Shown piece after piece: positions 46,317-57,219 of a stretch of 64,000 bases of DNA. Every line of letters begins with the position of its first letter. Within the stretch, counting starts at the first letter, position 1. This DNA comes from Cyanobium sp. ATX 6A2 (GTDB lineage Bacteria > Cyanobacteriota > Cyanobacteriia > PCC-6307 > Cyanobiaceae): assembly GCF_024346355.1 (NCBI RefSeq), contig NZ_JAGQCU010000011.1, positions 26,482-90,481 of the forward strand. The letters are read 5' to 3'. The position numbers and the translations under genes are program-made. The notes below the pieces were generated by a model. It was not told where the DNA came from and searched no databases. It saw only the letters and a list, made by a program, of their open reading frames with translations.

Positions 46317-48013
46317 GACAGGGGGCGCTGGGGGGGCGCACGGCAGGCCTGAGGCCGGCCCAGCGGCGGCGCCTGGAGCAGCTCTGTCATCGCCGCCATC
46401 CGCCGGCCGCCGTGGCCGAGTTGCTCTGCCTGCAACGCCTGGCCACGGAGAGTCGGGAGCTGGAGCTGCCCCTCACCCTGGTGATCGATGGCCGCGGCCT
46501 CTGCCGCCTGCTCTGGGTGGGGCCGTTGCAGGCCTGGGGCCAGCGCCGTGACACCTTGGCGGGGGGCCGGCGGGGCCAGGGCCTGGAGCTGCGCCTGGTG
46601 ACCTGCTGCGGCCGTAGCCGGCAGCTGGAGCCGGGCCGGCTGGAGGGGGTGGCCGCCCTCGATCTCGAGCCGCTGTTGTGGCTGCGCTATGGCGACCAGG
46701 CCGGCGCGGGAGGGCGCTGGCCCGCCCTGCTGCTGCAGGCCAACGGCGACTCGGGGGAGCCCTGGCCGGTGAGCGAGGCGGGCGAGCTGGCCCTGCTCTG
46801 CGGCCGCGACCCCGGCAGCCTGCCGGCGGGCATCACGCCCCCCCCGGGCGCCGAAACCGGAGGCCACGACGAGATCCGCTCAGGCGCCGCGGCTGCCCCC
46901 AGCCGGGAACGGGTGCTGCTGCTGGCCCAGAGCCCCGCCGACCGCGGCCTGGCGCAGCGACGGATCGGCGAGCTGGAGGGTCTGGTGCGCAGCGCCGGCG
47001 CCGATCCGGTGGGGGTGGTGGAGCAGCGCCGCGGCCAGCCGGCGCCGCAAACGATCTGGGGCGAGGGCAAGCTGGCGGAAGCCGCCCTCGAGGCCCGGCA
47101 GCTCGGAGCCACGCTGGTGGTGACGGACCGGGAACTGACCCCGGTGCAGGGCCGCAATCTCGAGCGCCTGCTGGATCTGCCGGTAAGCGATCGCAGCGAG
47201 CTCATCCTCGACATCTTTGCCCAGCGCGCCGCCAGCGCCGACGGCCGGCTGCAGGTGGAGCTGGCCCAGTTGCGCTATCGCCTGCCCCGGCTGCTGGGGC
47301 GCGGCCGCAGCCTCTCCCGCCAAGGCGGCGGCATCGGCACCCGGGGGCCCGGCGAAACCCAGCTGGAGAAAGACCGGCGTGCCATCGCCCGCCGCATCGA
47401 ACGGCTCCAGCGCCAGGTGCGCGAACTGGGCGCCCACCGGGCGCGGTTACGCCAGGGGCGAGGAGCCCTGAGGCGCCTGGCCCTGGTGGGTTACACCAAC
47501 GCCGGCAAGAGCTCCCTGCTCAATGCCCTCGGCCGGGGCGAGAGCCGCCAGGCGGTGCTGGCCGAGGACAAGCTGTTCGCCACCCTCGATCCCATCACCC
47601 GGCGCATCGAGCTGGTCGATCCCGCCGGGGGCCCCTGCACGCCGGTGCTGCTCACCGACACGGTGGGCTTCATCCGCGATCTGCCGCCACCGCTGCTGGA
47701 GGCCTTCCGCTCCACCCTCGAGGAGACCCTGGCCGCCGATGGCCTCCTGGTGGTGGTGGATCTCAGTGACCCGGCCTGGCCCGACCAGCTGCGCACGGTG
47801 CACACGATTCTCGATGCCCTGGACTCAACGGTGCCCCGCAGGCTTGTGGCCAACCAGATCGACCGCTGCCCGGCCGGGGAACTGGAGCGGGCTCGCCGGC
47901 TCGACCCCCAGGTGCTGTTTGCGTCGGCGACGGCACGCCTCGGCCTGCAGCACCTGCGCGGGGAACTGCGCCACTGGCCAGAGCCGGCGCCACAAACAAC
48001 GGCATCCAGGTAG
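46313..48013 (+). CDS. hflX: GTPase HflX
   Basis: 566 aa. Ribosome-associated GTPase that rescues stalled or heat-damaged ribosomes. The HflX subdomain has VVEQRRGQPAPQTIWGEGK and GGGIGTRGPGETQLEKDRR; the G domain has LVGYTNAGKSSLLNAL (G1), LLTDTVGFIRDLP (G3) and VANQIDRC (G4 with Gln for Lys). The N-terminal about 190 residues are an extension relative to E. coli HflX (426 aa), common in cyanobacteria. TTG 46313 overlaps the HAD stop. Confidence 0.92.
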   Translation: MRQGALGGRTAGLRPAQRRRLEQLCHRRHPPAAVAELLCLQRLATESRELELPLTLVIDGRGLCRLLWVGPLQAWGQRRDTLAGGRRGQGLELRLVTCCGRSRQLEPGRLEGVAALDLEPLLWLRYGDQAGAGGRWPALLLQANGDSGEPWPVSEAGELALLCGRDPGSLPAGITPPPGAETGGHDEIRSGAAAAPSRERVLLLAQSPADRGLAQRRIGELEGLVRSAGADPVGVVEQRRGQPAPQTIWGEGKLAEAALEARQLGATLVVTDRELTPVQGRNLERLLDLPVSDRSELILDIFAQRAASADGRLQVELAQLRYRLPRLLGRGRSLSRQGGGIGTRGPGETQLEKDRRAIARRIERLQRQVRELGAHRARLRQGRGALRRLALVGYTNAGKSSLLNALGRGESRQAVLAEDKLFATLDPITRRIELVDPAGGPCTPVLLTDTVGFIRDLPPPLLEAFRSTLEETLAADGLLVVVDLSDPAWPDQLRTVHTILDALDSTVPRRLVANQIDRCPAGELERARRLDPQVLFASATARLGLQHLRGELRHWPEPAPQTTASR

Positions 48014-48114
48014 GAATTACTTTCACCAATGGCCCCAGGAAGCCCTGAAGCAAGTGCTGATCAGGGGCTTGGGCATCAGGAATTCCCGGGCAGCCAAGCG
48101 TTCTATAGTCAGCA

Positions 48115-49956
48115 ATGCCCCTGGAGACCTCCAGCCCGGCCATGATCGTCTCCTTTCCGGCCGGCATCCAGCCCGACGCCGTCATCACCCTGTTGGTGCT
48201 GGCAGGATCGGTGCTGCTGTTCGTCAGCGGCTGGCTGGCGCCCGAGGTCACCGGCCTGTTGGCCGCCGGTCTGCTGATTGCCACCGGGGTGCTCAGCCCC
48301 GCAGAAGCGCTGCGCGGCTTCGGCAGCCCCGCCGTGATCACGCTGATCGGCCTGTTCGCCCTCTCCGCTGGCCTGTTCCGGGCCGGTGGTCTCGATCGGC
48401 TCAGGGCTCTGCTCGGTTCGGATGCGATCCGCAGCCCTCGGCGGATGATTTTGCTGGTCACCACGGTGGTGGGCCCGGTGTCCGCCTTCGTGCCCAACAC
48501 CCCGATCGTGGCCGCCCTGCTGCCGGTGCTGGAGAGCTGGTGCCAGCGGCGTGGCATCTCCCCCTCCCGGGTGCTGCTGCCCCTCTCCTTCGCCACCGTG
48601 CTGGGAGGCACGCTCACCCTGATCGGCAGTTCCGTGAATCTGCTGGCCAGCGAGGTGAGTGAGCGCATGGGCTATGGCGCCCTGGGCCTGTTCAGCTTCA
48701 GCCCCATCGGCATCGGCGTCTGGCTCAGCGGCAGCCTGGTCATGGTGCTGCTGTCCGATCGCCTGCTGCCCGATCGGGGGCTGAACGACGACGACCTGGT
48801 GGCCGATCTGGCCAGCAGCGGCTACCTCACCGAGGTGGACATCCCGCAAAGGTCCGAACTGATCGGCCAGTCCCTCCACGACAGTCGGCTTCAGCGGCGC
48901 TTCGATGTGGATGTGCTGGAAGTGCACCGCGGCCGTGAGCGAATCCTGCCGCCGTTGGCCGATCACACCCTGGAGCTGGGCGACCGCCTGCTGCTGCGCT
49001 GCAGCCGCAACGACCTGCTGAGACTGCAACAGGAGCACACCGTGGTGCTGGCCCCTTCCGCCGATCCTGCCGATACCCTGTCCACCACCGACGCGCCGAC
49101 CCGGCAGCGCACGGTGGAGGTGCTGCTGCCTTCCGGCTCTGCCCTCACCGGCGACAGCCTGGGCAATCTGCGCTTCCGCCAGCGCTTCAACGCCACCGTG
49201 CTGGCCCTCAGACGCGGCAACCAGGAGGTGCGCGAGCGGCTGGGACAGGTGGTTCTCCGGGAAGGGGATGTGCTGTTGCTGCAGGGCCCGAAGGACGCCA
49301 TCCGGGGCCTGCAGGCCAACAACGACCTGGTGGTGCTCGAACAACTGGAGAAGGATCTGCCCACTGTGAATCGCAAGGGGGTGGCGATTGCCATCAGCGT
49401 GCTGGTGGTGCTGCTGGCTGGGCTGGAGTGGCTGCCCCTGGTGGCTGCCGTGCTGCTCGGCACAGTGGCGATGGTGGCCACAGGCTGCCTGCGGCCGGGG
49501 GAACTGCAGCGGGCAATCCGACTCGACGTGATCCTGCTGCTGGGGTCGCTGGCCAGTTTCAGCGTGGCCCTCGAGAAAACCGGTCTGGCTGGAGCCCTGG
49601 CCGGGGCGCTGTTACAGGCTCTCACTGGCTGGCCGGTCTACGCTGCCCTATTGAGTGTGTTTCTGTTCACCACCCTGCTCACAGAAGTGATGAGCAACGC
49701 CGCAGCAGTCGCCCTGCTGATTCCCGTGGCGGGGGAGCTGGCGGTCGGGCTGGGGCAGCCGCCCCTGGCTTTCGTCTACGCCGTGCTCTTCGGAGCGAGC
49801 CAGAGCTTTCTGAGCCCGGTCGGTTACCAGACCAACCTGATGGTGTTCGGCCCCGGCCGGTACAAATTTCTGGATATCACCCGCTATGGACTCCCTCTCA
49901 CGTTCACCATGACCCTGGTTGTACCCCTGCTGATCTGTCGACACTTCAACCTCTAG
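48115..49956 (+). CDS. SLC13/DASS-type transporter with two TrkA-C domains
   Basis: 613 aa. Sodium-coupled anion transporter related to sulfate/dicarboxylate symporters. Two hydrophobic halves (GLLAAGLLIATGVLSPAEAL; GTVAMVATGCLRPGELQRA) carry the SNTP-like motifs FVPNTPIVAALLP and EVMSNAAAVALLIP. Between them, residues about 230-420 contain two TrkA-C/RCK-C domains (IGQSLHDSRLQRRFDVDVLE; LTGDSLGNLRFRQRFNATVL). Substrate probably sulfate or a dicarboxylate; unproven. Confidence 0.85.
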   Translation: MPLETSSPAMIVSFPAGIQPDAVITLLVLAGSVLLFVSGWLAPEVTGLLAAGLLIATGVLSPAEALRGFGSPAVITLIGLFALSAGLFRAGGLDRLRALLGSDAIRSPRRMILLVTTVVGPVSAFVPNTPIVAALLPVLESWCQRRGISPSRVLLPLSFATVLGGTLTLIGSSVNLLASEVSERMGYGALGLFSFSPIGIGVWLSGSLVMVLLSDRLLPDRGLNDDDLVADLASSGYLTEVDIPQRSELIGQSLHDSRLQRRFDVDVLEVHRGRERILPPLADHTLELGDRLLLRCSRNDLLRLQQEHTVVLAPSADPADTLSTTDAPTRQRTVEVLLPSGSALTGDSLGNLRFRQRFNATVLALRRGNQEVRERLGQVVLREGDVLLLQGPKDAIRGLQANNDLVVLEQLEKDLPTVNRKGVAIAISVLVVLLAGLEWLPLVAAVLLGTVAMVATGCLRPGELQRAIRLDVILLLGSLASFSVALEKTGLAGALAGALLQALTGWPVYAALLSVFLFTTLLTEVMSNAAAVALLIPVAGELAVGLGQPPLAFVYAVLFGASQSFLSPVGYQTNLMVFGPGRYKFLDITRYGLPLTFTMTLVVPLLICRHFNL

Positions 49957-50092
49957 GGACTGCCCCAAGGACCCGAGTCCCCAGTACTGATGTGTCTGCT
50001 GCTGCCCCTCAAGGGCATGCCAAACCGTTTCTCCGGCAGCTTCGCTGCTGGTGAACCATTCCTTGCTTACCCTGATTCCTCTCTCCCCTCCC

Positions 50093-50728
50093 ATGAGCCT
50101 CCAACTCGGCGACACCGTGCCCGACTTCACCCAGAACTCTCAGCTGGGCCCGATCAACTTCTACGACTTCGCAGGCGACAGCTGGGTGGTGCTGTTCTCC
50201 CACCCCGCCGACTACACGCCCGTTTGCACCACGGAGCTTGGTGAGGTGTCACGCCTGCGCCCCGAGTGGGAGCAGCGCAACGTCAAAACCATCGCCCTCA
50301 GCGTGGACTCGGCCGAAAGCCACAAGGGCTGGATCGGCGACATCAACGAAACCCAGAGCACCAGCGTGGATTATCCAATCCTCGCCGACGAGGACAAAAA
50401 GGTGGCCGACCTCTACGGAATGATCCACCCCAATGCGCTCAACAACCTCACGGTGCGCTCGGTCTTCATCATCGATCCCAACAAAAAACTGCGTCTGCAG
50501 ATCACCTACCCGGCCAGCACCGGTCGCAATTTCGATGAGATCCTGCGGGTGATCGACTCCCTTCAACTCACCGACTACCACCAGGTGGCCACACCGGTGA
50601 ACTGGAAAGACGGTGACGACTGCGTGGTGGTGCCCTCGATTCCCACCGACGAGGCCCGCAACAAGTTCCCGAAGGGCGTCACGGAGATCAAGCCCTACCT
50701 GCGCATGACCCCCCAGCCCAACAAGTGA
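50093..50728 (+). CDS. 1-Cys peroxiredoxin (Prx6 type)
   Basis: 211 aa. HPADYTPVCTTELGEVSRL carries the peroxidatic Cys 45; the C-terminal extension VNWKDGDDCVVVPSIP and GVTEIKPYLRMTPQP is typical of Prx6/1-Cys enzymes. ATG 50093 is chosen because the domain starts at once (LQLGDTVPDF); an upstream in-frame start at 50051 adds a non-conserved leader. Detoxifies peroxides; complements PrxQ. Confidence 0.93.
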   Translation: MSLQLGDTVPDFTQNSQLGPINFYDFAGDSWVVLFSHPADYTPVCTTELGEVSRLRPEWEQRNVKTIALSVDSAESHKGWIGDINETQSTSVDYPILADEDKKVADLYGMIHPNALNNLTVRSVFIIDPNKKLRLQITYPASTGRNFDEILRVIDSLQLTDYHQVATPVNWKDGDDCVVVPSIPTDEARNKFPKGVTEIKPYLRMTPQPNK

Positions 50729-50741
50729 GGGCCGGGGCCCG

Positions 50742-51917
50742 ATGAGCGCAGGGGCCATGGCGGTGCTGGGGCTGATGAGCGGCACCAGTGCCGATGGGGT
50801 GGACGCAGTGCTGGCCCGCTTTGCCGGTCCCTGCCACCGGCCGCGCTGGCAGATCCTGGCCAGCCACTCCACTCCCTATCCCGAGCCCCTGCGCCAGGAG
50901 CTGGTGGCGGTGGGCCAGGGGGCCCGGCGCAGCAGCGCCGAGCTGCTGGATCTGGCGGAGGCGGTGACCGAGGTGCAGGCCGCTGCCGCCCGGGCCTGCG
51001 ATCCCAGGGCCCAGGCACGGCTGGTCGGCTGTCACGGCCAGACCATCTGGCACCGTCCCCCCAGCCCACCGCGCCGGGGTGCCAGCTGGCAACTGCTCCA
51101 GGCTCCCCTGCTGGCGCAGCTGCTGCAGTGCCCGGTGGTGCACGATCTGCGGGCGGCCGATCTGGCCCTGGGCGGTCAGGGAGCACCCCTGGTGCCGGCA
51201 GCCGATGAAGCTCTGCTGGGGCGCAGCGGCGGCTGGCGGGCCGTTCTGAATCTGGGGGGCATCGCCAACCTCACCCTGATCCCGCCCCGCAGCGGCCCCG
51301 ACCGCCGCCAGGTCGTGCGGGGCTGGGACTGCGGCCCGGCCAACACCCTGCTCGATCTGGCCGTCAGCCAGTTCAGCGGCGGGGAGCAGAGCATCGATGC
51401 CGGCGGCGCCTGGGCCAGCCGCGGCCGGGTGGACGAGCCCACCCTGGAGCGCTGGCTGCTGGAGCCCTATTTCCAGCAGACCGGGCCCAAATCCACCGGC
51501 CGCGAACTGTTCGGGCACGCCGATCTGCGCCGCCGGCTGGAGGACCTGGAGCAGGCGGCCGGCCAGCAGAGGCAGTCGCTGCAGCCAGCTGACGTTCTTG
51601 CCAGCCTCACCGCCTTCAGCGCCGCTGTGGTCGCCCAGGACCTGGGCCGCGGCCCCCAGCCCGTGGAATTGCTGGTGGCCGGCGGGGGCAGCCGCAACCG
51701 GATGTTGATGGCCGAGCTGCGCCGCCGCTGCCGCGGCGTGATCGTGCGGCCCCTGGCGGAGCTGGGCATCGAGGGGGCCCAGCGGGAGGCCCTGGCCTTC
51801 GCCCTGCTGGCCTGGTGGCACCGGCGCCAGCACCCCGGCAACGCGCCCGCGATCACCGGTGCCCTGCGCCCGGCGGTGCTGGGGGTGTGCGTCCAGCCGC
51901 CCTGCGGCGGCTTCTAG
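50742..51917 (+). CDS. anmK: Anhydro-N-acetylmuramic acid kinase
   Basis: 391 aa. Phosphorylates anhydro-MurNAc to MurNAc-6-phosphate in cell-wall recycling. Seen: GLMSGTSADGVDAVLARF at the N-terminus, LVGCHGQTIWHRP, VLNLGGIANLTLIPP, WDCGPANTLLDLAV, and LLVAGGGSRNRMLM. Starts 13 bases after the peroxiredoxin, so possibly co-transcribed. 3' end overlaps the convergent RHH gene by 4 bases. Confidence 0.93.
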   Translation: MSAGAMAVLGLMSGTSADGVDAVLARFAGPCHRPRWQILASHSTPYPEPLRQELVAVGQGARRSSAELLDLAEAVTEVQAAAARACDPRAQARLVGCHGQTIWHRPPSPPRRGASWQLLQAPLLAQLLQCPVVHDLRAADLALGGQGAPLVPAADEALLGRSGGWRAVLNLGGIANLTLIPPRSGPDRRQVVRGWDCGPANTLLDLAVSQFSGGEQSIDAGGAWASRGRVDEPTLERWLLEPYFQQTGPKSTGRELFGHADLRRRLEDLEQAAGQQRQSLQPADVLASLTAFSAAVVAQDLGRGPQPVELLVAGGGSRNRMLMAELRRRCRGVIVRPLAELGIEGAQREALAFALLAWWHRRQHPGNAPAITGALRPAVLGVCVQPPCGGF

Positions 51918-52228
51918 CTGGGCCGCTGCAGTCGCAACCGCCGCGGTGCCGCCTGCAGGCGGCGGGTGCGCTGACGCTCCAGCTGCAGACGGAAGCGTTC
52001 GGCGGCAGCAGCGTCTGCCGCGGCGGCCGCTGCCGCCCTGCCCGGCTGGGGACGCTGGTGTTCGAGCCGCTCCACCCCTTGCTGGATCAGCACCCGGGCC
52101 ATGTTGCTCACGGTGCGGGCCTCAAGTTCCGCAAGATCGCCCAGTCGGCGGCAGAGATCCTCCGGAAGGACCACCTGGATCCTGGGCGACTTGGGGCGCC
52201 CGCTGGAGGAGGTTTGCCGCGTGGCCAC
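51914..52228 (-). CDS. Ribbon-helix-helix DNA-binding-like protein
   Basis: 104 aa. PRIQVVLPEDLCRRLGDLAEL followed by RTVSNMARVLIQQGVERL is a CopG/MetJ-like ribbon-helix-helix segment (about residues 15-56). The C-terminal half is Ala/Arg-rich and helical. No toxin gene adjoins it, so it is more likely a stand-alone regulator than an antitoxin. Confidence 0.65.
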   Translation of the reverse strand: MATRQTSSSGRPKSPRIQVVLPEDLCRRLGDLAELEARTVSNMARVLIQQGVERLEHQRPQPGRAAAAAAADAAAAERFRLQLERQRTRRLQAAPRRLRLQRPS

Positions 52229-52408
52229 GCCGGGGAGGGGAGAGGGCAGGGATGCTTCTGGCTACGCATCAGTGTAGTCGGATGCGCATGGGTAGTATCC
52301 ACGCCTATGCTGATGTCACTCAGCTGATGGCGCTCTGCTACTGGCCTTGCGCCCAGCCGGGATCCAGTCAGGTTTCAGCCCCGATCAGATTCAGCCCCGA
52401 GGTCTCCC

Positions 52409-52660
52409 ATGCCCAAGAGCCGCGAGCAGCGCCAAGCCGAGCGCAGCGACGTGCTGGTCTCGGCCGTGATCAGCACCTATCTGCTCACCCACCTGCACCA
52501 CGTGCTGCAGCGCGCCGAATACGGCGCCCAGAAGGAGGGGCGAAGTGCCTTGGCGGCCAACTACGCCCAGCTGCGCAAGGTGCTCTGTCTAGACGCGCGC
52601 ACGATGGAGGACGCCTCGGCCAGCGGCACCCCGGTGAGCGACAGCCCCCGGGCCGCCTGA
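52409..52660 (+). CDS. Small hypothetical protein
   Basis: 83 aa. Starts MPKSREQRQAERSDVLVSA, then two helices (VISTYLLTHLHHVLQRAEYG; SALAANYAQLRKVLCLDA) and a disordered tail. No known domain. A GAGGT sequence lies a few bases upstream of ATG 52409. Role unknown. Confidence 0.55.
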   Translation: MPKSREQRQAERSDVLVSAVISTYLLTHLHHVLQRAEYGAQKEGRSALAANYAQLRKVLCLDARTMEDASASGTPVSDSPRAA

Positions 52661-52760
52661 GCCCTGGTTTCAGCATGTGTGTAACGGGGGGCTGCCGCGC
52701 ACCGGTGGCACCCATAGGGTCGGCTCACACCCACAGGGCCGGAACAGCAGGCCCATTGCC

Positions 52761-53057
52761 ATGAGCTCCAGCAGCCCCCAGCCAGCCGCTTCAGAGGCCG
52801 CCGCCTCCAACAACGCTGCCCCCAACGCCAACTCCAACGCCGCCTCCCTCTACGCGCGGATCAGCGCCGACGCCAGCCTCACTCAGACCCTGTTCCGGCA
52901 GGCCCTGCAGGATCCCGGTGGGGCCCTCGATCGCATCGTGAGCCTGGGAGAGGAGCTGGGAATGCCGGTGAGCCGCGAGCAGGTCAAGGCCCATGTGGCC
53001 TCCCTCGACGATGGCGCCAGCAAGCAGTGGCTGCTCAAGGCCCGTGGCGGCCTCTGA
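52761..53057 (+). CDS. Nif11-like small protein ending in Gly-Gly-Leu
   Basis: 98 aa. After a low-complexity Ala/Asn/Ser leader, residues 30-98 (YARISADASLTQTLFRQALQ, ALDRIVSLGEELGMPVSREQV, DDGASKQWLLKARGGL) resemble the Nif11 leader domain, here with an acidic helix pair and a terminal GG-Leu. Nif11 leaders usually precede a core peptide cut after GG; here only one residue follows. It may be a Nif11-derived protein with another role, or a leader that lost its core. No modification enzyme lies nearby. Confidence 0.5.
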   Translation: MSSSSPQPAASEAAASNNAAPNANSNAASLYARISADASLTQTLFRQALQDPGGALDRIVSLGEELGMPVSREQVKAHVASLDDGASKQWLLKARGGL

Positions 53058-53183
53058 GCGGGGCGCGCGGGCAGGGCGGTTGATGCCGCCGCCCTGGGCC
53101 AGGCTGAAGAACAGCCAATAGCTCACGATCGCCAGTCCAGCCGCCACCACCAGAGCGGCAACCTGCTCCAGACGTTTGATCAT
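52791..53183 (-). CDS. Possible small membrane protein (weak)
   Basis: From ATG 53183 the first 30 residues (IKRLEQVAALVVAAGLAIVSYWLFFSLAQGGG) form a convincing transmembrane helix with a basic start. The rest runs antisense to the Nif11-like gene and looks non-coding, so the real product may be short or the frame may be fortuitous. No usable Shine-Dalgarno evidence. Confidence 0.3.
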   Translation of the reverse strand: MIKRLEQVAALVVAAGLAIVSYWLFFSLAQGGGINRPARAPRSEAATGLEQPLLAGAIVEGGHMGLDLLAAHRHSQLLSQAHDAIEGPTGILQGLPEQGLSEAGVGADPRVEGGGVGVGVGGSVVGGGGL

Positions 53184-53308
53184 GGGGGGCTCCGGCGCGG
53201 CTGCTGAAAGTCTGACCGAGGGGCCTGCCCCACACGCCACCGGTGCCGGCAGGGATGATGGGGCCGTGGCCGGCTGGTGCCGGTCACGGCTCTCCGCAGT
53301 CAGCTCCC

Positions 53309-55036
<1,728 letters not shown>

Positions 55037-55145
55037 GAACCAGACGCGGGAACGAACACAAAACTCGAAGGGTTGTCGCAACGACTACGCAAGACTTCGC
55101 AACAGTTTGTAGTGTTGTGTGATACCGCCGTTTCCCGAGCCCTCC

Positions 55146-55385
55146 ATGACGGAACCCCTCGCTCTCTCCCTCGGCCAGCAGTTCGAGCTTGAGCGCATGA
55201 ACCGGGCGATCGACGAAACGGCTGACCCCAAAGTGCTCCAGGGCATCGCCAAGCAGTTGCTGCAGGCCTGGCAAAGCCAGAAAGCTGCCACCCAGTGGGT
55301 GATGCGCCAGCAGCTCGGTGCTCCCCAGAGCCTCACCCGCGGTCTGCCCAGCCCTGGCCTTGGCCAGTGGGATCAGGCGGCCTGA
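55146..55385 (+). CDS. Small conserved hypothetical protein
   Basis: 79 aa. LSLGQQFELERMNRAIDETAD and VLQGIAKQLLQAWQSQKAATQWV form two helices. Picocyanobacterial-looking but unnamed. Its last codons lie within a perfect 20-bp hairpin shared with the convergent protease gene. Confidence 0.6.
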   Translation: MTEPLALSLGQQFELERMNRAIDETADPKVLQGIAKQLLQAWQSQKAATQWVMRQQLGAPQSLTRGLPSPGLGQWDQAA

Positions 55386-55400
55386 TCCCACTGGCCAAGG
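55358..55400. terminator. Perfect 20-bp stem between convergent genes (bidirectional terminator candidate)
   Basis: CCTTGGCCAGTGGGATCAGG (55358-55377) and its exact complement (55381-55400) are separated by only CGG. It spans the last codons of the 55146 gene and ends just before the htrA stop codon. No long T-run follows on either side. It would stop or stabilise transcripts from both directions. Confidence 0.7.
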
Positions 55401-55401
55401 C

Positions 55402-56574
55402 TCAGCGATTGATGACGCCCATCTGGGAGGGAGTCACAGTCAGTCGCAGGAGTTGGCCCTGGCGGTTCACGCTCAGACTGAGCTGACCGCCCACACCGGC
55501 CTTCTCCACGGCGGCCACCAGCTGTGAGGGTTCCGCCACGGGCTGGCCACCAGCGGCCACCACCACATCACCCTGACGTAACCCGGCACGCTCGGCCGCA
55601 CTGTTGCTGACAACCGAGGCCACCCGCACCCCCCGATCGAGACCGGTGCCATCGCCGGGGCGCACGGCATCCAGTCCGATGCCGATCACAGGATGGCTGA
55701 CGGAGCCCGTGGCCACCAACTGGCGGGCGATGTCCCGAGCCCGGTTGATCGGAATCGCAAAGCCCAGGCCGGCGCCCGGACCGGTGCGCACCAGGGTGTT
55801 GATGCCGATCACCTCCCCGTCGGCGTTGAGCAGGGGACCACCGGAGTTCCCCGGGTTGATCGCGGCATCAGTCTGGATCAGATCCAGCCGCCTGTCGGTG
55901 ATGCCCAGCTTGGAGGCGTTGCGATTGAGATTGCTGATGATCCCCATGGTCACGGTGTTGTCGAGGCCATAGGGGTTGCCCACGGCGATCGCCCATTCCC
56001 CCACCTCCAGGAGATCGGAATTGCCCAGGGGTGCCACCGGCCAGGAGCCGGAGCCCTCGATGCGCACCACGGCCAGATCGGTGAGCCGGTCCAGACCCAC
56101 CACGGTGCCGGCAACGCGGCGGCCGTCCTGAAGCCCCACGGTCACCCTGTCGGAACGCTCCACCACGTGGGCATTGGTGAGGATCAGGCCGTCGGCCTGA
56201 AAGATGAAGCCGCTGCCCTGGCCCCGTTCGGTGCGCTGGGAGGGCCTGGAGGGCTGGGCCTGCTGCGGCAAGCCGAAAAACTGCCGGAAGACCGGATCAT
56301 TGAGCAGGGAGCTGGGCACCCCGCGCTGACCCGCCACCGCGACCGTGCGCTCGGTGTCGATGGTCACCACCGCTGGGCTGGTACGCCGCACGGCGGCGGC
56401 AACGAAGGACTGGCGGCCCAGGCTGGCGGCCAGGGCCGGGGAGGAAGTCGAGGCGGCAACGTTGGACGGGGAGGCAGACGCCGGGGGGGCCGGGGCCCGG
56501 CTCAGGCCGGCAACCAACAAAGGCAGAACCAGCAGGGGGGTGCGAACGGACGCCAGGAAACGGTGGGGGGACAT
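55402..56574 (-). CDS. htrA: HtrA/Deg-family serine protease
   Basis: 390 aa. Periplasmic quality-control protease. Signal peptide ([20 protein letters not shown]), then a trypsin-like domain with the triad His in [12 protein letters not shown] (about 136), Asp in [11 protein letters not shown] (about 166), Ser in [17 protein letters not shown] (about 244), and a C-terminal PDZ domain ([22 protein letters not shown]). ATG 56574 gives the signal peptide; longer open sequence upstream does not fit. Cyanobacterial HhoA/HhoB/HtrA cannot be distinguished here. Confidence 0.92.
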   Translation of the reverse strand: MSPHRFLASVRTPLLVLPLLVAGLSRAPAPPASASPSNVAASTSSPALAASLGRQSFVAAAVRRTSPAVVTIDTERTVAVAGQRGVPSSLLNDPVFRQFFGLPQQAQPSRPSQRTERGQGSGFIFQADGLILTNAHVVERSDRVTVGLQDGRRVAGTVVGLDRLTDLAVVRIEGSGSWPVAPLGNSDLLEVGEWAIAVGNPYGLDNTVTMGIISNLNRNASKLGITDRRLDLIQTDAAINPGNSGGPLLNADGEVIGINTLVRTGPGAGLGFAIPINRARDIARQLVATGSVSHPVIGIGLDAVRPGDGTGLDRGVRVASVVSNSAAERAGLRQGDVVVAAGGQPVAEPSQLVAAVEKAGVGGQLSLSVNRQGQLLRLTVTPSQMGVINR

Positions 56575-56717
56575 AACGGCAAACCGGTGTTGAGCCGGAG
56601 GAGTGCCTGGACCGTAGGCAGGTCGGATGCGGCGGCGAAAGGGGGGCAGACCGGCCCTGCTATCGCCCACCGCAGCAGACACACTCCAGTAGTATTTGTT
56701 TAGAAATATGTCTAGCC

Positions 56718-56831
56718 ATGGACACGTCTCGCCTGCTGTTGGCCTTCCTGGCTTTTGGGGCTGCCTGCACCACCCTCTGGGCCTGGATGCTGGCCACCAG
56801 CGGCAACAATTCCGACGCCGCCAGGCAATGA
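56718..56831 (+). CDS. Small single-helix membrane protein (37 aa)
   Basis: Starts ATG 56718, preceded by an AT-rich stretch (TAGTATTTGTTTAGAAATAT) that could hold a promoter. Residues 4-27 ([22 protein letters not shown]) form one helix, followed by a polar tail to the stop at 56831. Length and layout resemble small cyanobacterial thylakoid proteins, but none is recognised. Lies 46 bases before the DUF2973 gene, same strand. Confidence 0.5.
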   Translation: MDTSRLLLAFLAFGAACTTLWAWMLATSGNNSDAARQ

Positions 56832-56877
56832 TGGGTGAGCCGGCAGCGCATCCCGCCACCGCAGCGGGCCCGAGGCC

Positions 56878-57153
56878 ATGAAAGCCCTCCTTTCCCAGAT
56901 CTTCCCCATCCTCTACGGCGCCTGTTTCCTGCTGCTGCTCTGGCAGGCCTTCCGGGTGATGGGTAAGGGGTTCCGCGCGGCCTCCGGCACTCCGGACAGC
57001 CCCCCCAGGCCCTCCAGCGGCGACCGCACCGGGCGCCTGACGATCCACCCGGAGCTTCTCGATGCTGAGGGTCAGCTCACCCAGGATGATCTGCTCACCG
57101 TGCGTTTCGGCGGCGATCAGGAGAGCTCCACCCCGCCCAGCGAACCCAGCTGA
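56878..57153 (+). CDS. DUF2973 family protein
   Basis: 91 aa. One N-terminal transmembrane helix ([21 protein letters not shown]) then a soluble tail with [20 protein letters not shown], the DUF2973 signature seen in cyanobacteria. Membrane-anchored; function unknown. In other cyanobacteria it often lies with DUF2605; the next gene here is a different family. Confidence 0.75.
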   Translation: MKALLSQIFPILYGACFLLLLWQAFRVMGKGFRAASGTPDSPPRPSSGDRTGRLTIHPELLDAEGQLTQDDLLTVRFGGDQESSTPPSEPS

Positions 57154-57219
57154 ACCGGCTCCGTCACCTCCACTGAATAGGCTCACTGGTGAGACCGTTC
57201 ATTGAGGGAGACGATCGGC

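Noticed and set aside
48041..48069. Hairpin AGCCCTGA / TCAGGGGCT after hflX
   Set aside because: Stem of eight with a bulge and a 12-base loop, no T-tract; too weak to call a terminator or regulator.
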